Shown here piece after piece: positions 47,292-60,890 of a stretch of DNA of 64,000 nt. Positions within the stretch are counted from its first letter, which is position 1. Every line of letters begins with the position of its first letter. The stretch comes from Eulemur rufifrons (Eukaryota > Chordata > Mammalia > Primates > Lemuridae), in assembly GCF_041146395.1 (NCBI RefSeq), contig NC_090989.1:252764843-252828842 (forward strand), written 5' to 3'. The notes below the pieces were generated by a model. That model saw only the letters and a program-made list of their open reading frames with translations. It had not been told where the DNA came from and did no database searches. Made by a program: the position numbers and the translations under genes.

Positions 47292-49429
47292 GTAAGAGAG
47301 ACAAACACTGTCCTATGATAGAAATACTAAGAATAGTTTTTTCCCAGTTTATCCTCCTTTGTTTGGCCTAGAATTAAGCAACCATTTTCCAAATTTCTAC
47401 ATGCCACGAGGGTTCTTTTATTTTTATATTAAAAGCCAACCCTCAAATTATTTGAGATAATTTGAGACTCAGTTTGATTTCTTATTACTTAGAAATACAG
47501 GTAAGAGCAAAAAGTTAATGTAAGCAAAAAGTTCTGCATTATAATCCCCAAATAACAGTCACTGTCATGATTATTGAAGTCTAGTCTAGAGATAAACTTT
47601 TTTATAAAGTGAATTGGGTAAATTTGGTGTAATGCAGCCTATTTTAACTGGATTGATTTTTTATCAACATCAGAACAATTTATAAAACTAGGCTTTTAGT
47701 ATCTTTTCCTTAACACTGGAGTGGTCCCTGGGGTGAATTTCTAGATGTGTAAGCCATTTCTTTAGGCTTACAATTTTAGAGGTAGTATTTACCCTGAAGA
47801 GTGGTTTTGTAGTTTGATTTGAGTTTCAGAGAGTAGGTAATTACATTTGGAAGAGCTAATGTTTATTTTTATTGGTAAACTGCTACAGAATTGCTTTTGA
47901 GGGGATTTGGTAAAAAATTTACTTAAATGAATAAAGTTTAAGAATTATAATACCATTTAAGATTCTGTTTTGTTCCAGCCAACCTAAGATAAACCAGTTA
48001 AATGTAAAGCATTCTTTCATCTGAATTATAGAGTCTGGTTTATTTCTTATGCAAACCTAAAAGGATTTTTTGAATACTGAGAAGAGTTTTATATATTAGA
48101 AAGAACACAAACTTTGGAATCAGACTTAGGTTAGAATTCTAGGTAAGCTACTTATAGCTTAACTCCAAATATTAAAGAATTATATCAAATTGAGTCAAAC
48201 TAATTAAAATATTTACTGCATCCACAAGGGATCAGGGAACAGAAAGCAGAGCAAGCATGTTGGGAGTTATCAGGGAAAACTTTGAAAATGAAAGAGGCAT
48301 GAAAGGATTGGTATAATTCGGGTAATAAGACCATGCATCAAATACACGTGGCTTATGTAGGGAGAAAAGAAAAGACAGACCTATTTTGGCTAAGAATCTG
48401 TGCTTGGATAGGCAAAGTAGGACCAAATCCTGGAAAGATAACATTTGGAGGCTCAACCCATTATTAAGTAGAGGGTAATGATGAAGATTTCTTTAAGAGG
48501 AGACCAATATATTATAACAAATAACAAAGCCAATATTTTAGGAAGTGTAAACTCTTAATTGTGTGCAGGCTAAGTTTTAGATCCCCGCAGCCCCTCTAGC
48601 TTAGCTAAAAAGACATCATAAGGCCCAGAATTAGGATGATAGCAATAGAATCAAGTATTCAAGAATAAATCAGAGATTTGAAGGCAGAATTCATCAACAG
48701 GATTTGTTATGATGGATTGAATATAGGAGATGATGTTTAGGGAGATAGAAGAAACAATCCTAACCACTTAAGTGTAGTTTCCTAGCATACATTTACTATT
48801 CTCATATGATTGAAGATACTCTTTAGAACTTCTCTTTCTGGTAATAGGGCAGACTTGGTACCTGGACCAATCCTCCAGGTGTAAATAATTTAAAATGCTG
48901 GATTAATTTGCTAGAAAGAAAATATGGAATGCTCAAGCCAAACACTAGATGAAGGTAGGAATGCAGAGAAGTAAGAGTACTGAGGAAGGCATTAGCCTTG
49001 AGAGCATTTGCCGAATCAATTTTCATAGCTTTGTAGCTTCATGGGACTCGGAAGTCAGGAGACAAATCCTTGGTTCTGATTGAAGGTGGAAGATCTAGTT
49101 GAAGTCCCCTCCCCTTTCCACCAATAAATTTGGGATTCCAAAGGGACTATACCCTCAGTATTAGGGTGACTGAGAAATAAGCTCATCTCCCTTTTCAGGG
49201 GACTGCAAGGAAAATTGCCTCTCTCAAACCTTAATGTTGTCTCCATTTAAAATTCATAGCTATAAGAAGGCCTTGGCTTGAGTTTGTAGCCCAGATTTAT
49301 ACCAAGTGAATGTTTATAAAACCTCAAGCTGACAATTTATTTAAAGTGGTTTTGAAATGGTAGTGGTCCTTGGGTGCCTGAGAAAAGGTGATGCAGATAT
49401 TCTCTGCAGGAACTGATCTTTGTTCTGGC

Positions 49430-50480
49430 CCTCTTAGGATTTCCACAGAAAAAGTTCAAAGAAAAATAAGCAGATCACAGAAAACAAATCACAAAACTCA
49501 CCAGAAAACAAGATTCATCAAATAAGAGCCAGTAGGAATAATGATGAACAGAATCAGACCTGAAGATACTTCAGATACAGAAATTTTTCAGATGCAGATT
49601 ATAAAATGTTCAATATGTTTGAGAAATGAAAGTCTTAAAAATATGAAGAGCAACATATTTGAAGAAGAACCAAAGAGAATTTCCAGAAGAGAAAAGTGTA
49701 ATAGTTGAAATAAAAACATGATAGGTATTTAGCAGATTAGATGCAATAAAGAAAGTTAGTGAATTAGAAGGTAGAAATGAAGAAATTATATGGAAAGCAG
49801 CATAGAGGGACATAAGGCCAAAAGAGAGTTTAAGAGACTTGAAGGATAGAGTTAGAAAGTCTCCTAATTGGAATACTAAAAGAAAAAGAAATAATTTGGG
49901 CAGAGGCAGTGTTTAAAGAAGCCCTACATATCCCCAGCAGGATAAAAAGAAAAAAAAAAAAAATCCATATATTACAGACACACACCATAGCCAAAGATCT
50001 TAAAAGCAGTCAGATAAAAAAAAAGAAGTCAAAGAAGAACAACAGCTGATTTCCCAGTACCAACAGAGGAAGTCAGAAGACAGTAGAAGGATTCCTAAAC
50101 AGTTCTGAAAGAAAATAACTATCAACCTAGAATATCAACTATCCAGAAAAAATATTTTTCAAGAAAGAAGGTAAGATTGAGATCTTTCCAGACAACAAAA
50201 ACAGAATTGCCATTGCTGGACCTTCCTTTAGAGAAAGGAAGTTCTGAAAGATAACTTCAGACAGAAAATTATTTGAGATGCAAAAGGGAATATGAAAATA
50301 GAACGAAAGTAAAAACACTCAGATTGTATAAAACAATAATAATAATGTATTGTTGAATTTTTAAAAGAGAATTAAAGTACAGCAACAATAGTATGTACAT
50401 TGGGAAGGAGGTTTGAAGAAATTGAAGCTTATTAAGTGTTAGGACCTTTTAATGTAAAGACTTATATCTCAGAAGTGGTT
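49430..50480 (+). repeat. Old L1 ORF1 to inter-ORF region
   Basis: Phrases in L1 order: ATCAGACCTGAAGATACTTC, GATTAGATGCAATAAAGAAA, CCTAATTGGAATACTAAAAG, AACTATCAACCTAGAATATC and AAACAATAATAATAATGTAT. This is the rarely retained 5' half of a LINE-1 (or a HAL1 relative); no open frame remains. Confidence 0.7.
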
Positions 50481-52019
50481 AGGAATTCAGGACTAAAGAT
50501 GAGGAGAGCTATCATACCCACAGAAAACCTTGAAATAACCCTTGAACCTTGAGAGTGAATGAAAGCTCCATGAAAGAGAAAGTGTAGAAAAAATAGAGAG
50601 CTAGGTTTTGAAAATTGCTTCTTTAGGGAATTGGAAAAGAAGGAGCCAGATACTGATCTGACATTTCAGATAAGTGTTCAGAATAGAATGAGAAGTTCCA
50701 AATAAGAGAATGTCTATCACTGGAAATGTTCAAGTAATGACTTACTGAATTCACATATTACGAAGGGGATTTTTGCGATAGACAGGAAATTTGACTGACG
50801 ATCTCCCTTCCAATTCTGCAGTTCCCTTATTCTGACCAATACATGAGAAAGAGTATAACCTTCAGTACTTAAGAATACTTCTTTGAGAATCACACTTGTT
50901 TAGGGGTCACCAAGCCCTGGTCTCTCTCTAGAAGCTACCAAAATCAACTATTAGCTTAACTCCTTCATGGACATGCTCAGGTGTCATGGACATGCTCAAT
51001 TGTAGGTTCTCCGTGCATTTTCACAGGCTTAGTCCTTGGCCTACCTAGAAGTATTGGTTAGGCCACATGGGGTTTGTGGATGTATGATGCTAGAGCCAAG
51101 AATGATATTCAAAACATTCAACAGCTGGAATACCATAGGCACCAATAACCAGAACAGATAGATGCTGGCTATAAACTATAGGTACAGTCATATTTGTGCA
51201 CATTGGCTGTTTAGAACTAAAGTAAGAATGAGTTCATGTTGAACTTGAGTTGTGAGAAATATAGTGTAGATTCTTTTTGCATTGTCTTTGTCCACAAGTT
51301 GGCTGTGAACATTTTCTTCTAGCCACCAAAATAATGATTTTTTAAAACAAATTTTGGTCGTTGATAGTTACTTTCTTCCTTGAATGTCAGAATAAGTATC
51401 ATTAAGATGATGTGAGGCTGGTGAATTTCCAGAGATCTGGCAATGGCTGTAAAGTGATGAGATAAATTTTAGTTTGGGATTCATAAATCCATTTCATACC
51501 TTTAACATCAAATCTTACCTGCCATTCGCTTAACGTAATGACTATAAATACACCTTTCCATTTGCTGCATGAGCCACAGAAATACAATGCTACAAATTTA
51601 CCATCACATTTTTACATTTTTTACTTGTTTCTTTCATAGCTTCTTCTCTGAGCTTTCCTTTATATTCTTTTCAGAAATATCATTTTCATGTCTCTCCTTT
51701 CTTTCCTAGCTTTCTTCAGACTGGTTATTTGATGTTATTTCATTAAGTAAGGTGAGAAACTATGAAGGAAAGTTATAGGAGGTATTTTTGTGAGGAGTTA
51801 ACTTTTTTTTTAGTCTTCAAGCAGTTAAGTTTTATACTAAACAGTTGCTAATACAACTAAAATATTGTTCTGCCATGGGGTTTTGGTTCTGAGAGAAGGC
51901 TAAGATAAAATTAAGGCTCTGAGGATATTAAAAAAAGCTCTTAGAACCACAAAAACAAAGACAATTGGCCTCGTGAGTTCCACACTTGGTCCTATCAAGC
52001 ACCACCTGTCAATCACAGC

Positions 52020-52310
52020 TAAGTGCATAGGAGAAGGGTGCAAGTATATGTTAAATTTTATTTTTTGGATATCCACATGGTTCAAAATTCAAAATGGTAT
52101 ACAATAAAGTCTCTTTCCCATCTCTTATACCACAACCACCCAGTTCTTAAAATTACTAGAGGTATTTTCTGCATATAAAAGTAAATATGTATATATAGTC
52201 CTCCTTCACCCCCTTTTACCACAGATGATAGCTTACCATACACTTTGTTCTGCTCCTGGATGCCAGTATTTGGTATATATTTATGTATATCTACACAGGC
52301 TATACAGTGT
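52020..52310. repeat. Ancient dispersed repeat, family not fixed
   Basis: TTATTTTTTGGATATCCACA, CAATAAAGTCTCTTTCCC and CCACAACCACCCAGTTC recall a common old repeat; I cannot name it. Confidence 0.4.
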
Positions 52311-53219
52311 ATCCTTGGGAAATGTCACAATAAAATGTTCTGTTCAAAGATTTTCATATATCAATTAATTTTATTTTGTTCCTTTTTCTCTCAAATTAAC
52401 CTTTATTCTAGATTTACTACCAGAAGCATTAAAGGAAAGGGGATGAAAAAAATAGCCCAATTTAGAGATAAGAGGGCCAGGGATGTCAGGACCAGCAGGA
52501 TTCTCTGGACAACTAGAGACCTAAGCATCAATATGATTGGATCTGTGCTGCCATGGTTCTAAGAATAGAGGAGACCATCTGGTAGGGCAGATGACAGCCT
52601 AGGCTGTGGACAATTGCGTTGTTCCTCACCTAGTCAGCTTTTGGGGATTTTAACAAAAAGAATTATGTGGTACTTTGCCCCAGCAAAGCCTTTGAGACCT
52701 AAATGTAAAGTGTCTTTAAGGTAATACTAAGGAAACGCCCAAGAATTGTCAGGATATAGTAAATAGAAGACTGTGAATGGGAGGCTTTGTAAATGGTAAA
52801 ATGTTATACAGGTATACTGTGTTGGAGTAAATTTGAGCCGTTACCTGCAGCTGATGAGCTCCAAAAAGAGCGAAACCTATTAGGTCCTGCAGTACTGGCT
52901 TAAGATAGCATAAAACCTTGATTACATTCCACTTGTATGTTGTTTTGTTTTGTCATATTTGTATTGTAATTTGGGGAGGGGAATAACTGCTATTTAGTCT
53001 CCTTGCTACTGGTGAATTTCCTTTCTAATTCATTCTCAGAAGTCACCTGAATGAGATCATCCCGAAAGGAAAATCTGCTCAAGTTGGATTAGATTGTGAC
53101 CTGATATAATCTTAAGTGGCCATGGTTTTCCCCATAGGCAATCTTATCTACTGTCATAGCTTTAATTTTCCCTGTATGATGATAACCTCAGAATCTTCTT
53201 TGTTAACCTCTTTTTCTGA

Positions 53220-53464
<245 letters not shown>

Positions 53465-53789
53465 GGTACGTGTACTTTTAATGTTCCATTGGAACAACAA
53501 CCATATAAACCATTTAATTGATTTCATATCAACCAAATTGATTATTACTTTTCCTACCTTTTCTACCTCCCCTTCCCTTCACCTTGCCCTTACATAATAC
53601 TGTACACACACACATATACCCCCAAACAAAAACTTATCATTGTTCTTACATTTCTTGCTCATTTATACCAGTATAGTCCTCCCAGACACATAAATTAAAT
53701 GCCTAAGATGCATTGTCTACTTTTTCCTCTTTTCTCATCACTTTCCACAAATTACTGGCTATCAAGCCCCAAAGATTTGCCTCTAAATA

Positions 53790-54190
53790 TATTTTATATC
53801 CGTCTCCTTTCCAGATCCTCAGAGATTGCCCTAGCCTCAGGCCTTTGTACCACTTTTCTGGACTAATGCAATAGCCTCCAAACTAGCTTTCCTATGTCTA
53901 ATTTCTCCTCTTATCTACTACCTCTACTTCTCCTAGAGTGATCTTTTTAAAGACCAAATTTGATCACATCACTTCTTTCCTTAAATCCTTCAATTGCTCC
54001 CCTGTAGGGTACAGTTCATGCCCCTCAGCCTGGTATCCCAAGCGTTTCTCAATCTAGCTCCTGGCTCTTTCCTCCTTTACTCTTCAGCAGCATGCTACTT
54101 GTAATTTCCCAGACTGACCATTTTGTTTTGTTAGTTGTGCAACCTGTTCTACCTGGAATTCCCTCTTCCTGAATCTATCCTGACACTCTC
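53790..54190 (-). repeat. L2-like ancient repeat
   Basis: The + strand has complement phrases such as CCAAACTAGCTTTCCTATG, TAGAGTGATCTTTTTAAAGA, CAATTGCTCCCCTGTAGGG and TACCTGGAATTCCCTCTTCC, in the order of this family. Confidence 0.65.
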
Positions 54191-54417
54191 CCATTGAGTA
54201 GTGTATTGGAGCTGGCATCTACCAGCTAAGGAGTACAGATTCTTAAATATTCAGGAATTTTGCAAGCCGGTTTATAACTTGAAGTCAGCCATGGGTGGGG
54301 GTATTTATACTATGAACATCAGCAAATATTAATACTACAAATCAAGACTCAAGAAAGCTAGTCCCAGTATACCACTACTCCTATCCAACTGGCAACCTTT
54401 GCCTTAAATTCTGGTTT

Positions 54418-54822
<405 letters not shown>

Positions 54823-54984
54823 TAAAATTGATTGCTACTTCTAAACCTTTGACATGCTTTATTATAGTATTTGTCACCCTATAGTGTAACTCTAGTTTTA
54901 CATGTCTCTTTTTAATAATAACCTCTGAGTTGCTGGGGCAGAGTCCATACAGTTGTCTTTGTGTCTGTCATTCATTCTCTCAGC

Positions 54985-55270
54985 ATTCATTGAATTGATA
55001 ATGCCCTGAACCAGTATACTTAATGTGTGTCAGGCACTGTTCTCAGGATACAAAGATGAAAAGATTTAGCCACTATCTACAAGAAGCTCATAGTCTAGTC
55101 CATAGGAAGAGAGAAATTCAAATAATCCATTACAATACAGTGAGACAAGTACATTGCTAGAAGTCTGTTTAAGACACATTGGAGCCTGAAGGAAAAAACC
55201 CTGCCCAGGGAAATGGGGAAGTCTTCATAGAGCAGGTAAGACATAAAGGATGAACAGAAAGTTGTTGTCT
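54985..55270 (+). repeat. L2-like ancient repeat
   Basis: GTGTGTCAGGCACTGTTCTC, GATACAAAGATGAAAAGA and AAGAAGCTCATAGTCTAGTC, then AGTCTTCATAGAGCAGG, follow L2 order. Confidence 0.65.
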
Positions 55271-55479
55271 TTAACTAGGTGCTACAGTCAGTACTTGTAT
55301 AAATAGAATTTTTCCCGTTCTGGACAGCTGAATTTACAAGGTTCTTTTCTTCAGAGTAAATACCAGTTTTATGTGGAAACGCCATGTAAATATCTGTGAA
55401 TTAGGCACTCTATGGATGAGTAGAGAAAGTTCTGAGTACTGTGTCTATTATCAATTATATCTATATCAATTATTATCTA

Positions 55480-55940
55480 TTATACAATAATGTTGTATAG
55501 TAAACCATCCCAAAATCCATGGCCTAAAACAGTTAACAGATTATTATTTCCCACTAATGTAAGGGCTAGCTTGGCAGTTCTGCTCTGGCCAGGTTTAGCT
55601 GATTCCACATGGGTTCACTCATGCATCTGCAATCAGCTGGCAGGTCAGCCTGGTGCTGGCTGATTTAGGATGACCTTGGCTAAATTAGCTCAACTCTACT
55701 CCATATGTCTTTCCCATCCCTCTATCAGACTAGCTCAGGCATGTTTCCATGATGGTGGCAAGGGTCCAAGAGAGGAAGTGGAAACATAAAAGTGTATATT
55801 CAGGTAACTGCTTGCTTCAAGCTTGCTAACGTCCACTAGGCCAAGCAAGTCACATGCCTAAGTCCAGAATTAGTGTGAAAGAAATAGATAACAAGGAAAT
55901 GTGAAAAATTGGGGCCATTACTGCCGTTAGTCCACCACAA
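55480..55940. repeat. Ancient dispersed repeat, family not fixed
   Basis: CCACATGGGTTCACTCATGC, CATCTGCAATCAGCTGGCAG, TCAGGCATGTTTCCATGATG and CCAAGCAAGTCACATGCC belong to a common mammalian LTR-like or DNA repeat that I recognise but cannot name. Confidence 0.5.
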
Positions 55941-56450
55941 GCATATATTCTGTGCTAGGCTCTCTTCTAGACCTTCTGTTACTCTGCAGATGTTACTTGC
56001 AAGTGAATTTACTTCCAGCTGGTTGGATGTTCTGGGTGACAATGAGCAAATTTCTTTGAGCAATCTAGACCTATAAATCTCATTTCAGTTTTGGGTGTTC
56101 ATTTTTATCCAACTATTGAAATGATATTTATCATTTGGGAGGCTGAAGAAATTAAAGAATCATTTATTTAGTGATATCCAGGCCATGATACTAAGCTCCT
56201 TTACATATTCTAGTCATCTATACTTTTTGAGAGTCATAGTGTCTACAAGGAAAAAAATACCTTGTAGAGGTTTAGAAACATGTATGTTTTTAAGGGTCAA
56301 TTATTTAACCTCTCCAACTTAGTATTTGATAAGCTGGATTCCTCATATGAAGTGCAGAAGTTCAAACTGGAAGAAATTTCAACCCATCTGTGAAAAGCCA
56401 ACAGACTTGTATTTATTGAGGCCTTAAGAACAGCATAGCCCCTTTACTTT

Positions 56451-56512
56451 TTTCCTTCCTTCCTTCCTTCCTTCCTTCCTTCCTTCCTTCCTTCCTTCCT
56501 TCTTTCCTTCTT
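56451..56512 (+). repeat. (TTCC)n microsatellite, i.e. (GGAA)n on - strand
   Basis: About thirteen TTCC units, nearly pure, at the tail of the - strand L1 and probably grown from its A-rich tail. GGAA arrays are known ETS-factor binding tracts in other contexts. Confidence 0.95.
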
Positions 56513-59258
56513 TTATTTTTACTAAAAAATATTATAGGGGTACAAATGTTTTTGGTTACATGGTTCGCTTTTGTTATGTTTGAGTCAGGGTTATAAATGT
56601 GCCCATCGCCCAGATAGTGTTCATTGTACCCATTAGGTAGGTTTTCGCCCATCCCCTCCCTCTTGCCTGATTTCCACTGAGTTTTACTTCCCTCTGCCCA
56701 TGTGTACTCATCAGTTAGTTCCAATTTAATAATGAGTATATGTGGTGTTTGTTTTTCCATTCTTGAGATACTTCACTTAGGATAATGGTCTCCAGTTCCA
56801 TCCAAACTGTTGCAAAAGGCCTTGATTCATCCTTCTTCATGGCTGAGTAGTAGCCCATAGTGTACGTGTACCACATTTTGTTAATCCACTCATGAATTGA
56901 TGGGCACTTGGGTTGATTCCACATCTTTGCAATTGTGAACTGTGCTGCCATAAACATTAGAGTGCAGGTGTCTTTTTGCTAAAATGACTTCTTTTCCTTT
57001 GGGTAAATACCTAGTAGTGGGATTGCTGGATCCAATGGAACTTTTAGTTCTTTGAGGAATCTCCATACTGTTTTCCATAGACGCTATACTAATTTACAGT
57101 CCCACCAACAGTGTGTAAGCGTTCCTTTCTCTCTGCAGCCATGCCAGCATCTACTGTTTTGGAACTTTTTAATAAAAGCCAATTCTAACTGGGGCAAGGC
57201 GATATCTCATTGTGATTTTAATTTGCATTTCCCTGATGACTAGTGATGTTGAGCATTTTTTCATATGTTTATTGGCCGTTTATCTGTCTTCCTTTGAAAA
57301 GCTTTTGTTCATGTCTTTTGCCCATTTTTTAATGGGGTTGTTTGGTTTTTGTTTTTGTTTTTTTGCCAATTTGCTCAAGTTCTTTGTAGATTCTGGTTAT
57401 TAGCCCTTTATTGTATATATAGCTTGTGAATATTTTCTCTCATTCTATAGGTTGTCTATTTGCTCTGTTGATTATCTCCTTGTCTGTGCAGAAGCTTTTA
57501 AATTTAATCAAATCCCATTTATCTGTTTTTATTGTTGCTGTGATTGCCATTGGGGTCTTCTTCATAAATTCTTTGCCTAGGCCAATACCTAGAAGAGTTT
57601 TTCCAACATTTTCTTCTAGCATTCTTATGGTTTCATGCCTTACATTTAAGTCTTTTATCCATCTTGAATTAATTTTTGTGACTAGTGAGAGATATGGATC
57701 CTGTTTCATTCTTCTGCATGTGGCTATCCAATTCTCCCAGCACCATTTATTGAATGGGGCTTCTTTTCTCCAGTGTATATTGTTGTCTGTATTGCCACAG
57801 ATTGGTTGGTTGTATGTGGATGGTTTTATATCTGGGTTCTCTGCTTTTTGTCTCATTGGTCTATGTCTCTATTTTAGTGCCAATACCATGCTGTTTTGGT
57901 TATTATGGCCTTGTATAATAGTTTGAAGTCTGGTAATGTGATGCCTCCATGTTTGTTCTTTTTGCTTAAGATTGCTTTGGCTATTTGAGCTCTTTTCTGG
58001 TTCCAAACGAAGTGTAGAATTATACTTTCTAGATCTGTAAAATATGACGATGGTATTTTGATGGAAATTGCATTGAATCTGTAAATCACTTTGGGTAGTA
58101 TGAGCATTTTAACAATGTTGATTCTACCAATCCATGATCATGATATGTTTTTCCATTTGTTTGTGTCATCTGTGATTTCTTTCCTCAGTGTGTTGTAGTT
58201 TTGTTTGTAGAGATCTTTCACCTGCTTGGTTAAGTATATTCCTAGGTATTTTCTTTGTGGCTATTGTGAATGGTTTTGAGTCTTTAGTTTGACTCTCAGC
58301 TTGACTGTTATTGATATGTAGGAATGCTACTGATTTGTGTACATTGATTTTGTAACCTGAGACTTTGCTGAATTTATTTATCAATTCCAGGAGTCTGTTG
58401 GTGAAGTCTTTGGAGTTTTCTAGTTATAAGATCAGATTGTTAGCAAAAAGTGGTAGTTTGACCTCTTCTTTCCTGATTTGGATACCCTTTATTTCTTTCT
58501 CTTGCCTGATTGTTCTGTCTAGGGCTTCCAGCACTATGTTCAATAGAAGTGGTGACAGTGGGCACCCTTGTCTTGTTCCAGTTCTTAGTGGGAATGCTTT
58601 CAACTTTTCCCCATTCAGTATGATGTTGGCTGTGGGTTTGTCATATATGGTTTTTATAATTTTGAGATCTGTTCCTTCTATGCCTTGTTTGTTGAGGGTT
58701 TTTATCATGAAAGGGTGCTGGATTTTGTTGAATGCTTTTTCTGCACCTATTGAGATGATCATATGGTCTCTATTTTTTGCTTCTGTTTATGTGGTAAATC
58801 ACATTTATTGGCTTACACACATTGAACCATCCTTGCATCCCTGGGATGAAGCCCACTTGGTCATGGCAGATTATTTTTTTTGATGTGCTATTGAATTTGG
58901 TTTGCTAGTATTTTGTTGAGGGTTTTTGCATTTATATTCATAAGAGATATTGGTCTGTAGTTTTCTTTTTTTGTTGTGTCTTTTCCTGGCTTTGGTATTA
59001 AGGTGATACAGGCTTTGTAGAATGAGTTGGGGAGGATTCCATTCTTCTCGATGTTATGGAATAATCTCTGCAGTATGGGTACCAGCTCTTTGTAGATCTG
59101 GTAAAATTCAGCTGTGAATCCATCTGGTCCAGGGCTTTGTTGTTGTTGTTGTTGTTGGAAGCTTTTTTTATTACTGCTTCAATCTCATTGCTCATTATTG
59201 GTCTGCTCAGGAGTTCTATTTCTTCCAGATTGAGTCTTGGGAGGTAGTGTGTTTCCAC
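56513..59258 (-). mobile_element. 5'-truncated L1, inactive ORF2
   Basis: A 2.7-kb L1 in reverse orientation covering most of the reverse-transcriptase domain, the C-terminal region and the strepsirrhine 3'UTR. ORF2 is broken into several frames (for example 58762-58424, 57856-57440 and 56957-56715). In the RT fragment the motif block [10 protein letters not shown] is intact, but the catalytic FADD motif reads FANN, both aspartates replaced. The 5' end is cut inside ORF2 at METHYLPRLNLEE. Long + strand open frames across it (57426-57926, 58365-58883) are antisense by-products. Confidence 0.92.
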
Positions 59259-59529
59259 TAAGCCAAAATCATCTCAATTCAACAATAAGGATATATTTGA
59301 TTTCCTTCCACATTTTATTTATGCCCATATTATTTCTTTTAAGAATTCATTCTCATCCAATTGTGACTGATATTAATCATAGCTGACAAACCCTGAATAT
59401 CCAAATGGGCTTTATTCAAGAAGTTTTAAAAGTTTTTCATTTTTGTCTTATTTTTGCTTCTTATTTTCTATACATACAGGGTGGTGTTTTCTGAACAAAA
59501 TCTAAAAGCTCTAGAAACACTAATTATAG

Positions 59530-59625
59530 TCTCAGACTCTGCTTTTGACTTCCACTGTGACCTGTGGCAGGTCTCTTTCCCTTCCTGAAGAAACGGTTTT
59601 CCATCTATAAAATGGTAGGGAGATT
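59530..59625 (+). repeat. MIR fragment
   Basis: CTCTGCTTTTGACTTCCACT, GTGACCTGTGGCAGGTC and CCATCTATAAAATGG follow MIR order. Confidence 0.7.
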
Positions 59626-59627
59626 CC

Positions 59628-59810
59628 TAAACTCTGGTACCAAGATGGCTACATAAGTACCATCTTTGAAGCCTGCTTAAAATTTAGGTTTCTGTGCCCT
59701 ATCCCCAGATTTTGATTCTGTAATCTAGGGTAAGGCCTGGAAAGCCCAGGTGATTCTAGTGCATGATCATATTTGCGAAGAATTAGAGATGATCTCTAAA
59801 GTCCTTTCAA
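59628..59810 (+). repeat. MER5-type hAT fragment
   Basis: GATTCTGTAATCTAGGGTAA and GCCCAGGTGATTCTAGTGCA are diverged MER5A-like phrases. Confidence 0.5.
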
Positions 59811-60221
59811 CTCTACAATGCTATGGATCTATGAAATATTTAATATGTATTTCCCTAAAAGTCCTTTATTAGATTTTTCTGCAAAGTTTTTTATATCCTG
59901 CAAGAAATAATTAAGATTAACACATTGAAGCACCCCCAACCCCCAATACACACACATTGATACAGCTTTACATAAACTTGCTTTACTATAACGTGATCAG
60001 TTTATGGCTCTGAGAGATCATCTTTATCCCTAGTATGTGTTGGAAGATGGTTTCCTTTTTTACCAGGATGTCATTTCATAGCTTATATGTTTTCAGTTTT
60101 GAACATAGAGAAGAATTTAATAGTTTGATATCCTGATTTTCATGTAACCATAAAGTGGAATAAAATTAGAAATTCTGTCTGGTTGTTAATTTCTGTCTAT
60201 TTATTTTTCTTTAATTTACAG

Positions 60222-60255
60222 AATGCTCTTTTCAGTTGCATTAGCAGAAATGAAA
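60222..60255 (+). CDS. RECK: RECK exon 7 (end of cysteine knot 2)
   Basis: A 34-base exon, acceptor TTAATTTACAG and donor GTAAGT (60256), phase 0 in and phase 1 out. It encodes residues 136-146, NALFSCISRNE, plus the first base of Met147. Cys141 closes the second knot. The next exon starts TG, rebuilding the ATG codon for Met147, which confirms the join. Confidence 0.94.
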
Positions 60256-60639
60256 GTAAGTATATTGTCAATGGTTGTACAAGCAGTCCAAAGGGCAAAA
60301 CACAATTCACAGGCCATGATTCACTGTTATAAATATTGCCAAGACCCTGGCATTATAACTTAGGCTGTTAGTAAGCCATCTGAAAGAATGTACACAGCAG
60401 GATTCTGATACACTCTTTCCTCTGGTGTGTTCAGGTCATTCGTGTATTGTAACAGTTCTCATGTCCTAATTTTAGGTTAACAGAGAAGATACTAGAGCTA
60501 GATGTGAGGATGACCATGACCCAATAAATAGGACCACCACTTTCAGAAGTTAAGCACACCCATATTATATAATGTAACACTTACCAAGGGCTGCCTCTCA
60601 GTTTTTTTCAGCAGATATTGATTGATTACTTTCTCAGTG

Positions 60640-60890
60640 TGGTGCAGACACACATCTGTGGAGGACACAACCTGTACACAAAGAATTCTGATGTGGTAGG
60701 ATATGAGATAGCATCACTGATAAAGTATGGCAGGAGTTCAGAGAAAGGAGGGATCACTCTTGCAGGGATACTTAGAGGTGACTTCATGGAGTTGGTCACT
60801 GAGCTGGGCCCTGAAGGATGGACAAGATGTGAACAGTGGAGACTGGAGGATGGGCATTCCAGGTGAAGGGAATAGTGAGAGCAGTTAGAG
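60640..60890 (+). repeat. L2-like ancient repeat
   Basis: AGGTGACTTCATGGAGTTGG, GAGCTGGGCCCTGAAGGATG and GATGGGCATTCCAGG follow L2 order. The overlapping open frames are chance. Confidence 0.6.

Noticed and set aside
57426..58883. Two + strand open frames of 166 and 172 codons
   Set aside because: They are antisense to L1 ORF2 on the - strand; hydrophobic-looking translations are a usual artefact of reversed L1.
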